64,000 nucleotides of DNA, taken from Saprospiraceae bacterium (GTDB lineage Bacteria > Bacteroidota > Bacteroidia > Chitinophagales > Saprospiraceae). Positions 16,696 through 25,352 of the stretch are shown here, in pieces. Under the pieces are notes generated by a model. It was given only the letters and a program-made list of their open reading frames with translations, ran no database searches and was not told the origin of the DNA. Numbering within the stretch: position 1 is the stretch's first letter; each line of letters starts with the position of its first letter. The stretch covers positions 62,001 to 126,000 of the forward strand of contig JADKEB010000016.1 of the NCBI GenBank assembly GCA_016718205.1, read 5' to 3'. The position numbers and the translations under genes were made by a program.

Positions 16696-19197
16696 TCATT
16701 CTGATCTTAAACTCTTTACAGGATTCATCAGTGCAGCTTTTATGGATTGATAACTGACCGAAATCATTGTAATCATCAACGCTACGATTCCTATGGCAGC
16801 AAAAATCCACCATTGTATTTCTATTCTATATACAAAATCATCGAGCCACTTGACATCAAATAATAACCTATAGGAAATGCTATAAAACATGGAAATCAAA
16901 ACCAATAGCAGAAAATCTTTGAACTAATAGATACTAAGTTAAAAACACTGGCACCCAATACTTTTCTGATACCAATCTCCTTGGTTTTTGCTGTGCAACA
17001 AAAGAGCCAACAAGTCCAAAACACCAAGGCAAGCAATCAATATTGCCAGCAATGATGCAAAAAATGATGCCAGCTGTCCGAGCCGATTCTGCTTTATAAT
17101 AATTCTGCATAGATTCTGGTCATCAAAAATTTATATTCGAAAGAACTACCTAGGGTTATATTTCTTAAATATTTTTTTAATTTTATCCTAAAGCAGAACT
17201 GGCGGCAATCTTGGGCCTTTCAAGTTTGATGTTATACTGGAAGCCCTTGTAATCAAGACAAGATTGATGGTCTTTTTGGGTACCGATATGAAAGTCCTTG
17301 ATTACATCCCTAACGGACACAGGATCCCAACCGCCCACAGTGATGGTTTTACCAATGATATCTCGCGGATCGGTAAGTCCTAATTTTTTGACCATATACT
17401 CATTGACAATCAATTTTCTCAATGTGTCTTGCTCTTCGTATGGTGTTCCTGCTACCACCTCCATACCATAAGTATTGAGATACTCTGCATCTGCTAATTT
17501 TAAATGGGCGTTAAATCCTTCGTCTTTCGGTCTTTTATCATAGGTGAAATTAGCTTCCCATTCGTTATCAGAAGCCGGATCATCATTCCCAAAAGTGGAA
17601 TAAGAAACATCTTTTAACTCCTTCAATTTAACTTTAAAAGTAGCATTTCGACTCTTATATTCTGTATCAACATTGAAAGTAAACACACCTTCTTTTTTAA
17701 AACCAGGGTCCATTTTATCTACAAATCTCATCTGCTGGTATGTGACAATTGAACCTATCACCAAAGTACGAACACTAAATTGAAATACCACTAATACTTT
17801 CCTTAGATGAAATGCCTTTGCCAAATGTATTTTTATTGATTGATTTTAAAGACTCCATGGGTTGAAAAGATGAGAGCACAAACGCAGGATACAGACCGGA
17901 TAATACTGTTGTAAGAATTACAGTCACCGCTGTAAAAATCCACAGTACGGGATTTGAAAACGGATTGTGCTCCAAAGGAAAATCAAAGGCTTTATGCATC
18001 ACCGGTAAACTCATCGTTGCCATCAAAATACCTAAGCATACAGAGATTAGTACAACAACAATGATTCACTCTTAAATTAATTGGCGCAGTGACTCTTGAG
18101 ACTCCCAAAGTCTTTCTTACACCGACTTCTTTAGATCTTTTTCCAGCAATGGCGGTAGATATATTTATAAAATTAATACAAGCCGAATAAAGCCCTAAGA
18201 TTCAGCAAACCTACAAAAGTTATACTATCCACCTTCTTTTTTGAAATAGTTCGACTCTTGATAATTTCCATTTGCTCATCGAAATGGAAATTTAGCCTAT
18301 CGAACTCAAGTATGGGAATCTTAGCGTCTTATTTTGACTTATTAAGATCAAAATGCTTTTTTGTAAATGTTTCTAATAACTCATTAGCTTTGGGAACCGT
18401 AAAATTAGTAGGAACCACGTTCTGCTAAATAATAACTCCATGGTAGAATTAAGGTACTTCATCAAATTCACAAAAACCAAAATTTTTGGGATCACCGCGC
18501 TAGATCAGGCTTTATAAGCAAACAGGATATTACCTATTGGAAAATCTGAACCGAATAGTGATTTGGCCAAAGTTTCTGATAGCATGATTACATTGACATC
18601 GGTCAGACCATTTTGACTATATTGACCAATTGAGGAGGACGCGTTTCCAAAATATTTGACGGCATACCTTTTTGATTTACTCAGGAACATACTAAATTTG
18701 GTTCTGCCAGTCTTAAAGTCAGTGGAGTTCTTCGATCTTTACCCATTATAATCAAACATGTCAAAAACCAGGCCCGACACATCACCTCTGGCCCAATTTT
18801 TCATTGGTAACTTTCTTGTAAAATTGATTTCTCTGGATCCATAGCCCAACATAGTGACCTGTGCCTTCCAATGTCCCATGCAAACAGGAACTACTTTTTC
18901 AAATTTGGGAATTTCTTTTACTAATTTCATCAATCATTTTGGGGTTAGGTAGGTTAGGTGTTAGGTAGTGCCAGACGTAAAACTTAACTCTCCATCATGA
19001 GAAGTAGTTTGCCTTTGTATAGTAAATATGCGGTCTTTGTTTTTGTGAAAGGTGTCAAAACTTAATTCAAAATAAATAAGGCTAAAGAGCAAAATAGTAG
19101 ACGCTATTCCTACAGAAAGTCCTGCTACATTGATGGCCGTGAATCCTTTATTCTTTTGGATATTTCTCCAGGCGATTTGGATGTTGTTAGTGAGCAT
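16696..19197 (-). pseudogene. Decayed MacB/FtsX-type permease
   Basis: The whole length of a permease can be followed, but only as pieces in different frames. They are: the N-terminal span (19197-18961), parts of the first periplasmic domain (18933-18739 and 18690-18505), the middle spans with a shift near 17800 (18026-17775), the second periplasmic domain (17824-17183) and the C-terminus ending NPVKSLRSE (16905-16696). Several in-frame stops and indels separate them. A 28-bp block of TTAGG repeats (18941-18968) is embedded in the first third and supplies a stop codon. The total length (2.5 kb) matches intact neighbours, so this is a point-and-indel decayed copy with no large deletion. Confidence 0.85.
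18941..18968. repeat. TTAGG-family repeat inside the permease pseudogene
   Basis: GGGGTTAGGTAGGTTAGGTG continued by TTAGGTAG, located inside the reading frame. The N-terminal piece reads SFTSGTT and then stops at the TAA that belongs to the repeat. It shows that these repeats can arise inside coding sequence. Confidence 0.75.
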
Positions 19198-19199
19198 AT

Positions 19200-19241
19200 T
19201 TTAGGTATTAGATGTTAGGTAGTAGGGATTAGGATTTAGGT
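19200..19241. repeat. TTAGG-family repeat tract upstream of the pseudogene
   Basis: Degenerate units (TTAGGTATTAGATGTTAGGT and on) begin 2 bp before the start codon of the decayed permease. They are followed by CATCCTCCGATTTCCGATTTC-like pyrimidine-rich sequence up to the stop codon of the next permease upstream. Confidence 0.75.
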
Positions 19242-19286
19242 GCTGGATCATCCTCCGATTTCCGATTTCAGTGTTCCGATTTTCCA

Positions 19287-21647
19287 TTATTCCGTCTTCA
19301 AACTTTTCACAGGATTAATCATGGACGCTTTTAATATCAAAATACTCATGGTCATGATTGCAATTAAAAATACAAGCAACGGACCAAGGATGTAATAATA
19401 CCACTCAACTTCAATGCTGTAAGCAAAATTATCCAGCCATTGCATGGTGAAATAATAAGAAGGTATCAGTGATAAAATGATGGCGATGAAGATTAAGACA
19501 ACAAATTGCCCTGAGACAAGCATCAACAAATTGGAGATGTTGGCCCCAAGAATTTTCCGAATGCTGATTTCTTTTTTCTTCCTTTCGATGGTAAATATGG
19601 TTAAGCCTAAAAGTCCCAGACAAGATAAAAATACGGCAAATCCTGAGAACCACTTGATGAGTATCGCAATCTGGGTTTCGGATCTATAAAACCAATGTGG
19701 CTGATCATTTTGGTGATTGTATTCAAAAATCTGACCTGGTGCAAATTTCTGGTAAATATTTGCTATGGATTTTAAAGCAAGCGCATCATTACTGCCGTCC
19801 ATTTTGACATACATGTTCCATGTCCAATCAGGTCTGCAGTTGATGATGACCGGTCCGATAGTATTGTGCAGGGATTCAAAGTGAAAATCCTTCAAAACAC
19901 CTACGATCGTACCTTTCCAATTTTTGGTTTCAATATATTGTCCTATTGGGTCTTTGAGATTCATTTGTCTGACAGCGGTTTCATTGACTAAAACGGCACT
20001 CGTGTCTGTTGCGAATGCTTTCGAAAAGCTGCGTCCATCAACCACTTCCAAACCCAACGCCGCAGGCAAATCATGGCTACCAGCTATAAAATTAAAAAAT
20101 ATATCTTCACCAGGTTTCTTTCCAGCCCACGACACATCATGACCTCTATTGTTACTTCCTTGAAAAGTCATAGATGAAAGTGCTGAATGCTTCACCCCTT
20201 TCACATCTGAAATTTCTTTCATGGCTGTTTCTACCTTATCCAACGGAATCTGATTGGGAAACCATACTAAATGTTCGCCATCGATGCCTAAATCTTTGTT
20301 TTTAAAGTAATCCAATTGTTTTGAGACTATAACTGCACTGGTGATCAATAAAATTGTGATAGCAAATTGGCCTGTAACCAAGGCTTTTCTTACATCGGAT
20401 GTATTTGACACTCCTGCCAGGATATTTTTTTTGAGTGCAGCAACTGAGTCCATACCCGATAAAACGAATGCCGGATAACTACCTGCCAACAGACCTGCAA
20501 TTAAAGCTATACATATAAATATCAGTAAACGCAAAGGATCTGTAAATCCTGTAGTCAACTGCAAATCAAAACCTTGATTGAACAATGGTAAAACCAATAT
20601 CACTATGCCTATAGAAATTGCACCAGATATCATAGATAGAGATACGGATTCCAATAAAAATCGCTTTATCAATGCAATGCGATCTGCACCTAGGCTCTTT
20701 CTGACGCCGATTTCTTTGAGCCGTTGTGTAGCGCTGGCAGTAGTCATATTGACAAAATTGATACATGATAGCAATAAGATTAACAAAGCAACTATCGAAA
20801 AAAGATGGACATATTTGATTCGGCCTCCTACTTGTTTTCCATCTTTAAATTCACCTTTTAGATACCAGTCTTTCATAGGAAACAAAAACATTTCACAATT
20901 CTTTTGTTTGTCGTTTTGCTCGGAAAGTAATGACTTAATTTTATTATTGAAACTAAGGTAATCTACACCTTGGTCAAATTTGACATAAGTTCTTACGTTA
21001 TTGATAGACCAGTCATTGGCCATAAATGGATTAAAGCTAAAATAGTCTTGCATCGGCATCAAAAAACTATAACGCATTGTAGTTTTTTGGTTTTGGTCTT
21101 TGATGACTCCTGTGACTTCATAGGTCTGGTCTGATCGGATTTTTATATTTTTACCGATTGGGTCGTTGGTGCCAAAATATTTTGATGCCAGTTTTTCTGA
21201 AATGAGTACAGTATTTGGATTTTTTAAAGCAGACTTCTTACTACCTTCAACTAACTCAATACTAAAAACATCCAGGAATTCAGGGCTGGCATATAAACCG
21301 TATTCTGTAAAAGTATTGTCACCTACTGTAAACTGGATTTGGTCGCCCCATGAAACGGTAGCTGCTGCTGTAACTTCATCGCCTGACTCCTGTAGTTTTT
21401 TTGCCAATGGTGGTGGAGTAGCTGCATAGGTTTGGATCTCACCACTTTCAAAAGATTGATTGACCATAAGAGCAGCTATGTTATCCCTATCTTTCACGTC
21501 TTTATTGACGCTGTATTCATTTTCTACCCATAGTAATATCAAGAGGAAAGCACTCAATCCCAAACTCAAGCCTATAATATTTATCATAGAAATGGTTTTA
21601 TTTGCCCACAAAGTTCGAATGCCTGTTTTTAGATTATTGAGTATCAT
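19287..21647 (-). CDS. MacB/FtsX-type ABC transporter permease, intact (unit B)
   Basis: 786 residues. It starts with NLKTGIRTLWANKTISMINIIGL and its first span. The middle cluster begins HLFSIVALLILLLSCINFVNM and is followed by the coupling segment QRLKEIGVRKSLGA. The second half has FLSCLGLLGLTIF, RKKKEISIRKILGA and the complete C-terminus INPVKSLKTE. The two periplasmic domains carry the usual motifs of the family (VLISEKLASKYFG and VLVNETAVRQMN). Only the G11-(TTTAGGG)12 tract separates its start codon from the end of the permease upstream. It would serve as an alternative permease for the shared ATPases and adaptor. Confidence 0.9.
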   Translation of the reverse strand: MILNNLKTGIRTLWANKTISMINIIGLSLGLSAFLLILLWVENEYSVNKDVKDRDNIAALMVNQSFESGEIQTYAATPPPLAKKLQESGDEVTAAATVSWGDQIQFTVGDNTFTEYGLYASPEFLDVFSIELVEGSKKSALKNPNTVLISEKLASKYFGTNDPIGKNIKIRSDQTYEVTGVIKDQNQKTTMRYSFLMPMQDYFSFNPFMANDWSINNVRTYVKFDQGVDYLSFNNKIKSLLSEQNDKQKNCEMFLFPMKDWYLKGEFKDGKQVGGRIKYVHLFSIVALLILLLSCINFVNMTTASATQRLKEIGVRKSLGADRIALIKRFLLESVSLSMISGAISIGIVILVLPLFNQGFDLQLTTGFTDPLRLLIFICIALIAGLLAGSYPAFVLSGMDSVAALKKNILAGVSNTSDVRKALVTGQFAITILLITSAVIVSKQLDYFKNKDLGIDGEHLVWFPNQIPLDKVETAMKEISDVKGVKHSALSSMTFQGSNNRGHDVSWAGKKPGEDIFFNFIAGSHDLPAALGLEVVDGRSFSKAFATDTSAVLVNETAVRQMNLKDPIGQYIETKNWKGTIVGVLKDFHFESLHNTIGPVIINCRPDWTWNMYVKMDGSNDALALKSIANIYQKFAPGQIFEYNHQNDQPHWFYRSETQIAILIKWFSGFAVFLSCLGLLGLTIFTIERKKKEISIRKILGANISNLLMLVSGQFVVLIFIAIILSLIPSYYFTMQWLDNFAYSIEVEWYYYILGPLLVFLIAIMTMSILILKASMINPVKSLKTE

Positions 21648-21654
21648 TTTGTTA

Positions 21655-21749
21655 GGGGGGGGGGGTTTAGGGTTTAGGGTTTAGGGTTTAGGGTTTAGGG
21701 TTTAGGGTTTAGGGTTTAGGGTTTAGGGTTTAGGGTTTAGGGTTTAGGG
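21655..21749. repeat. G11 run followed by twelve perfect TTTAGGG units
   Basis: Eleven consecutive G (21655-21665), then exactly 12 uninterrupted copies of TTTAGGG (21666-21749), identical to the plant-type telomere unit. It lies between two permease genes, and the TAA inside the repeat (21744-21746, minus strand) is the stop codon of the upstream permease. G-quadruplex formation on the plus (template) strand is likely. Confidence 0.95.
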
Positions 21750-24095
21750 AAAAAGTATACTAATTAATATGGATATCAGGCTGATATTTATTCTTGATGG
21801 AAAAAAATTGAGCCAGGCATTATTTAAGAAATAGGCAATCGGCACAGCTATCACCATGGCACCACCTATGAGAAAAATATAACTTTTGGATAACATTACA
21901 ATAATTTCAAAAATACTTGAACCCAAAATCTTTCGGACTCCAATTTCCTTGCGTCTTATCTCTGATGTATAGATGGCTATTCCCAATAAACCCAAACAAG
22001 AAATCAATACTGCCAGAAAGGCAATAAAACCTAGAATAGCTGCAATGTTTGTAAATACTGTCTGTACACTTTGGAGCTCCTGATCAAAATATTTGTACTC
22101 AAATTTTGTAGTAGGATTGACTTCTTTCCATTTGGTCTCCAGAAATTTAACGACTTCATTATGACTTTGACCACTGACTCTTATGGTAGCATATCTAAAT
22201 TCAGATTGTCTGTTGCGAAGCATCAAAGGCTTGATTTCACTTGTCACGCTTTGGCTTTGAAAGTCTTTTACCACACCGATGATCTCAAAATTACTCGGAC
22301 CTGATACTATTCTTTTACCTATCGCCTGATTTGGTGTATCATACTTAAGATCTTTTGTTAGCTTTTCGTTGATTAGAATATACTTTTCTTGATTGACTTC
22401 AGGTAATTCAGGTAAATTTCTTCCAGCTATAAGATTAATATCCCATACGTTCAGGCTTTTGGCATCAATATCTATGTACTGAGTGTGTAGAGTATCCTTT
22501 CCTCCTTCACTTTTCCAAATCGATGTACCTCTTCCTGATCCCGCACTAGGCAATAAGCTGGCTGCCCCTACAGCTGTGATATCTTTATGGTTACTAATGG
22601 CTTGAGCAAATCTGGCATAATTATCAGGATTATACAAAGTCACATTAACCACATTATCTTTATTAAATCCATATTCGTATTTAAATATATGATTGGTTTG
22701 CTTAAAAATAAGCACGGCTGATATTATAAAAATCAATGAGAAACAAAATTGGACCAAAAGCAAGCCACGTTGAAGAGACAATTTTTTGAATATCTTTATA
22801 TTGCTTACATTTTTTAAAATCTGAATAGGACTAAATGCCGAAATATACATTGATGGAAAAAATCCTGCTAATGCACCTACTCCAATACTGAAACCTATAA
22901 AAATTAAATAAAGCTCCGGGCTCTGATCGAAAGTAATATTGATGTATTGATTGATTACAAATTTCGAAAATACATTTTGTAGGATATACAATAAAGGAAT
23001 TGCAAGAACAAAGGCTGCCAAAGATATCACCACTGATTCACATATAAATTGATAGAAGACCTGTCCCCTATTTGCTCCTGAGACTTTACGGATACCAACT
23101 TCTTTTGCTCTTGTAAATGACCTTGCCAGTGTGAGATTGGTGTAATTAAATCCAGCTGACAAAATGATGATCAGACAGAGACCCGCCAGAAAGATCAAAA
23201 ACGTTTTTGGAATAGATACATGAGAAGCATTGCCTAACTTAGGTCCTGGAGTGATGTCTCCAAGTGGTTGAGCTTTGAAGAAATATGGTTGATTTGTAAA
23301 TTTTTCTTTTGAAATCTTGTCTAAAGTTGTTTGTAATCCATCTTGAGAATTATTTTCGGATACCAAAGCATAGGTATAGCATTCCCACACAAATTGCCAA
23401 TCATTAAAATCGGTATTTAGAAGTGAATCACTTGCCAATGCTTTGATGGTTTCTAATGAAGTCAATATTTGAAAAGGTAAATGCGTTTTTCCAGGATTTT
23501 CTTCAAGAATTCCTGTAATAGTAAACAATCCATAATCGGTTTCCTGATTACCATGATCGACGCCCATAGGATTTACACCTGTATTTTTAAATCGTACAGA
23601 TTTACCGATTGGATTTTCATTGTAAAAAAGATGTTTGGATAATTTTTCAGAAATCACTAATGATCGCGGTGCGTCTAAAGCTGTATTTGGGTCTCCTGCT
23701 ATCAATTTATAATCAAATATCTTAAACAAGTTTTCATCAGCAAAATACCCGCCACCTGAAGCCATTTTTTCATCATCATAAAAGATATCTCCTCCAAACG
23801 CTCTTACTAATGTCGTAGTCTTTTCTACACTAGTAGCATGTTTACTGACTATTTCTTTTCCCAGATGAAAAGACGATGTTGCCGTCTCACTATCTCCTCC
23901 TCCGTTATTCGTAAGCACTCTAAAAATCCTATCTTTTTTAGTATGAAACTGATCATAATTTTTTTGATCTGCAATGATGGATATGATCAATAAACACACG
24001 GATATACTTATGGCCAACCCAGCTACATTAATAATACTAAAGACCTTATGTTTGTTAAGATTGCGTATTGCCAGTTTAAAGTAATTTGCTAACAT
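21744..24095 (-). CDS. MacB/FtsX-type ABC permease with C-terminus cut by the TTTAGGG repeat (unit B)
   Basis: 783 residues. The N-terminal span, both periplasmic domains, the middle spans (FTRAKEVGIRKVSGA) and the last cluster (VLISCLGLLGIAIYTSEIRRKEIGVRKILGSS) are all present. After WLNFFPSRINI the protein ends SLISILISILFP, where CCC-TAA comes from the telomere-like repeat. Intact relatives continue for about 25 more residues to finish the last span and end NPVKSLRSE. So the last membrane helix is incomplete and the conserved tail is missing. Function may be impaired. It is the first permease of unit B, after the secreted protein gene and a 170-bp repeat tract. Confidence 0.85.
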   Translation of the reverse strand: MLANYFKLAIRNLNKHKVFSIINVAGLAISISVCLLIISIIADQKNYDQFHTKKDRIFRVLTNNGGGDSETATSSFHLGKEIVSKHATSVEKTTTLVRAFGGDIFYDDEKMASGGGYFADENLFKIFDYKLIAGDPNTALDAPRSLVISEKLSKHLFYNENPIGKSVRFKNTGVNPMGVDHGNQETDYGLFTITGILEENPGKTHLPFQILTSLETIKALASDSLLNTDFNDWQFVWECYTYALVSENNSQDGLQTTLDKISKEKFTNQPYFFKAQPLGDITPGPKLGNASHVSIPKTFLIFLAGLCLIIILSAGFNYTNLTLARSFTRAKEVGIRKVSGANRGQVFYQFICESVVISLAAFVLAIPLLYILQNVFSKFVINQYINITFDQSPELYLIFIGFSIGVGALAGFFPSMYISAFSPIQILKNVSNIKIFKKLSLQRGLLLVQFCFSLIFIISAVLIFKQTNHIFKYEYGFNKDNVVNVTLYNPDNYARFAQAISNHKDITAVGAASLLPSAGSGRGTSIWKSEGGKDTLHTQYIDIDAKSLNVWDINLIAGRNLPELPEVNQEKYILINEKLTKDLKYDTPNQAIGKRIVSGPSNFEIIGVVKDFQSQSVTSEIKPLMLRNRQSEFRYATIRVSGQSHNEVVKFLETKWKEVNPTTKFEYKYFDQELQSVQTVFTNIAAILGFIAFLAVLISCLGLLGIAIYTSEIRRKEIGVRKILGSSIFEIIVMLSKSYIFLIGGAMVIAVPIAYFLNNAWLNFFPSRINISLISILISILFP

Positions 24096-24099
24096 TTTT

Positions 24100-24268
24100 G
24101 TAGGTATTAGGTATTAGGGGTTAGGTGTTAGGGGTTAGGTATTAGGTATTAGGGGTTAGGTATTAGGTGTTAGGTTAGGGTAGGGGTTAGGTATTAGGTT
24201 GGGTGGGGTTGGTTGGTATTGGGTATTAGGTATTAGGGGTTAGGTATTAGGGGTTAGGTATTAGGGGT
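24100..24268. repeat. Long TTAGG-family repeat tract between the secreted-protein gene and the first permease
   Basis: About 170 bp of irregular units (TAGGTATTAGGGGTTAGGTG and variants, with GGGTGGGGTTGGTTGGTATT near the middle). It starts just upstream of the permease start codon and ends shortly before the stop codon of the secreted protein. In the transcript it forms a long C-rich spacer inside unit B. Confidence 0.85.
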
Positions 24269-24281
24269 CCTCCATCTGGAT

Positions 24282-24929
24282 TCACTGAAACACATTGATG
24301 ATATTCATGCCGGATTTAATCTTGATTTTCTTTTCTATTGTTTGTTTATTCCTGTCTTTGTATTTAAAATTGTATGTCTTGTTACAATCTATTTCTAACT
24401 CCATCGGAAAAGCACTGCCTTCACTACAATCAAAATTCCACATGACATTGGTCAATTTGTCTTCACTCTCCATCACCAAAGTTCCGGATGTGGAGCAGTC
24501 ATCACACTCCAAAATCACATTTGCCTTAGGTCCGTCGTCTTCAGAAGAAATACTAATTGAGCTACTTCTTTCCGATTTGCTGTTTAGATTTGTAGATCGG
24601 GATTTTGATTCTGACTGGCATGAAGTTTTTGATTTTGAAATAGGATTGTCCAGCATGACGATGTGAATTCCATCTTCAGTTTTCTCGAAGTTGGTATTAT
24701 TGAGATTTACACCTTTCATTTTAAACTTCGGATCAGCTATATGAACCACCGATAGTCTGTCTATCTTATATTGATCAAGGTCACCTTGACTATTCTTAAA
24801 CATTAAGGTATTTTTTGACATGGAGATGATTTGACCTTCATGTTTTGCGCCATTAGGCTCAATGATGTAATCCTGACTAAAAAGATTTGCCACCTGCATC
24901 ATCACAATAATTAAAAAGGAGAATTTCAT
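24282..24929 (-). CDS. Secreted protein of unknown function, first gene of a sigma54 unit
   Basis: 215 residues from the ATG at 24929. An in-frame ATG at 24974 is only 6 nt from the predicted transcription start and would bury the signal peptide, so it is not preferred. The signal peptide is MKFSFLIIVMMQVANLFSQ. A small beta domain follows (IIEPNGAKHEGQIISMSKN), then a Ser/Lys-rich low-complexity linker (about 105-135). The C-terminal domain has four Cys (ECDDCSTS, FDCSEG, EIDCNK) and ends KSGMNIINVFQ. No family is recognised. Its place right behind the sigma54 promoter and before five permeases makes it a candidate accessory factor, sensor or export substrate (inference). Confidence 0.7.
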   Translation of the reverse strand: MKFSFLIIVMMQVANLFSQDYIIEPNGAKHEGQIISMSKNTLMFKNSQGDLDQYKIDRLSVVHIADPKFKMKGVNLNNTNFEKTEDGIHIVMLDNPISKSKTSCQSESKSRSTNLNSKSERSSSISISSEDDGPKANVILECDDCSTSGTLVMESEDKLTNVMWNFDCSEGSAFPMELEIDCNKTYNFKYKDRNKQTIEKKIKIKSGMNIINVFQ

Positions 24930-24989
24930 TTGGATTAAATTTAAGTGTTTAGAAAAAAATAAATCTTTATACATTAATAATTAATAGTA

Positions 24990-25007
24990 ATGCCACCATT
25001 ATGCCAA
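24990..25007 (-). promoter_or_regulatory. Sigma54-type (-24/-12) promoter of unit B
   Basis: Minus strand: TTGGCATAATGGTGGCAT, with GG and GC exactly 10 nt apart, the best of the three copies. The predicted start point is near 24980, 51 nt before the chosen ATG at 24929. Confidence 0.75.
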
Positions 25008-25059
25008 ACGTATATCCTGCTGTATGTCAACGATATACGATTCATATAAGTTAAATTTT

Positions 25060-25086
25060 TGTCCGAATTTGGACATGGGTGTACGG
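25060..25086. promoter_or_regulatory. Upstream activator site of unit B
   Basis: TGTCCGAATTTGGACA (a near-perfect palindrome), two bases, then GGTGTACGG. It has the same layout and the same 87.5-bp distance to the start point as the copies at 7492 and 40713. Confidence 0.75.
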
Positions 25087-25149
25087 GGAAGCACTCATTC
25101 ATTTGTTTATCTATAAGAATTGTCGGGCGTAGACTAATAGTGTATTTGT

Positions 25150-25282
25150 TTTGTCCATAAGTGCATATAAATTATAGTTATGGACAGATTTGTCCATAAG
25201 TGTCATAAAATACGAGTTATGGACAAAACTATTTAGCATTATATTTGTCCATAAGTGCCATATAATACGAGTTATGGACAAA
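25150..25282. repeat. Three 39-bp palindromic units upstream of the AAA ATPase gene
   Basis: Units at 25150-25188, 25189-25227 and 25244-25282. Each has arms TTTGTCCATAA and TTATGGACAAA (unit 1 ends TTATGGACAGA) around a 17-base centre of the type GTGCCATATAATACGAG. Units 1 and 2 abut; 16 bp (beginning ACTATTT) separate 2 and 3, and ACTATTT also follows unit 3. The array ends 15 bp before the -33 box of the ATPase promoter. Confidence 0.9.
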
Positions 25283-25297
25283 ACTATTTGATAATAA

Positions 25298-25329
25298 TTT
25301 GATTTAATCAATTGATATATATACCTTTG
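25298..25329 (+). promoter_or_regulatory. Bacteroidota promoter for the AAA ATPase
   Basis: TTTG at 25298-25301, 20 bp, TACCTTTG at 25322-25329: an exact consensus match. The start point would be near 25336, so the GTG at 25329 cannot be the start codon and the ATG at 25353 is chosen. Confidence 0.7.
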
Positions 25330-25352
25330 TGTGTAAAATAAATTTATTGAAA

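Noticed and set aside
21655..21749. Plant-type telomere repeat as a sign of eukaryotic contamination or a linear chromosome end
   Set aside because: It lies between two bacterial permease genes on one continuous strand, and related irregular TTAGG tracts occur at other junctions of the same array.
25150..25282. CRISPR array
   Set aside because: Only three units, each itself a palindrome; two abut with no spacer, and no cas genes are present.
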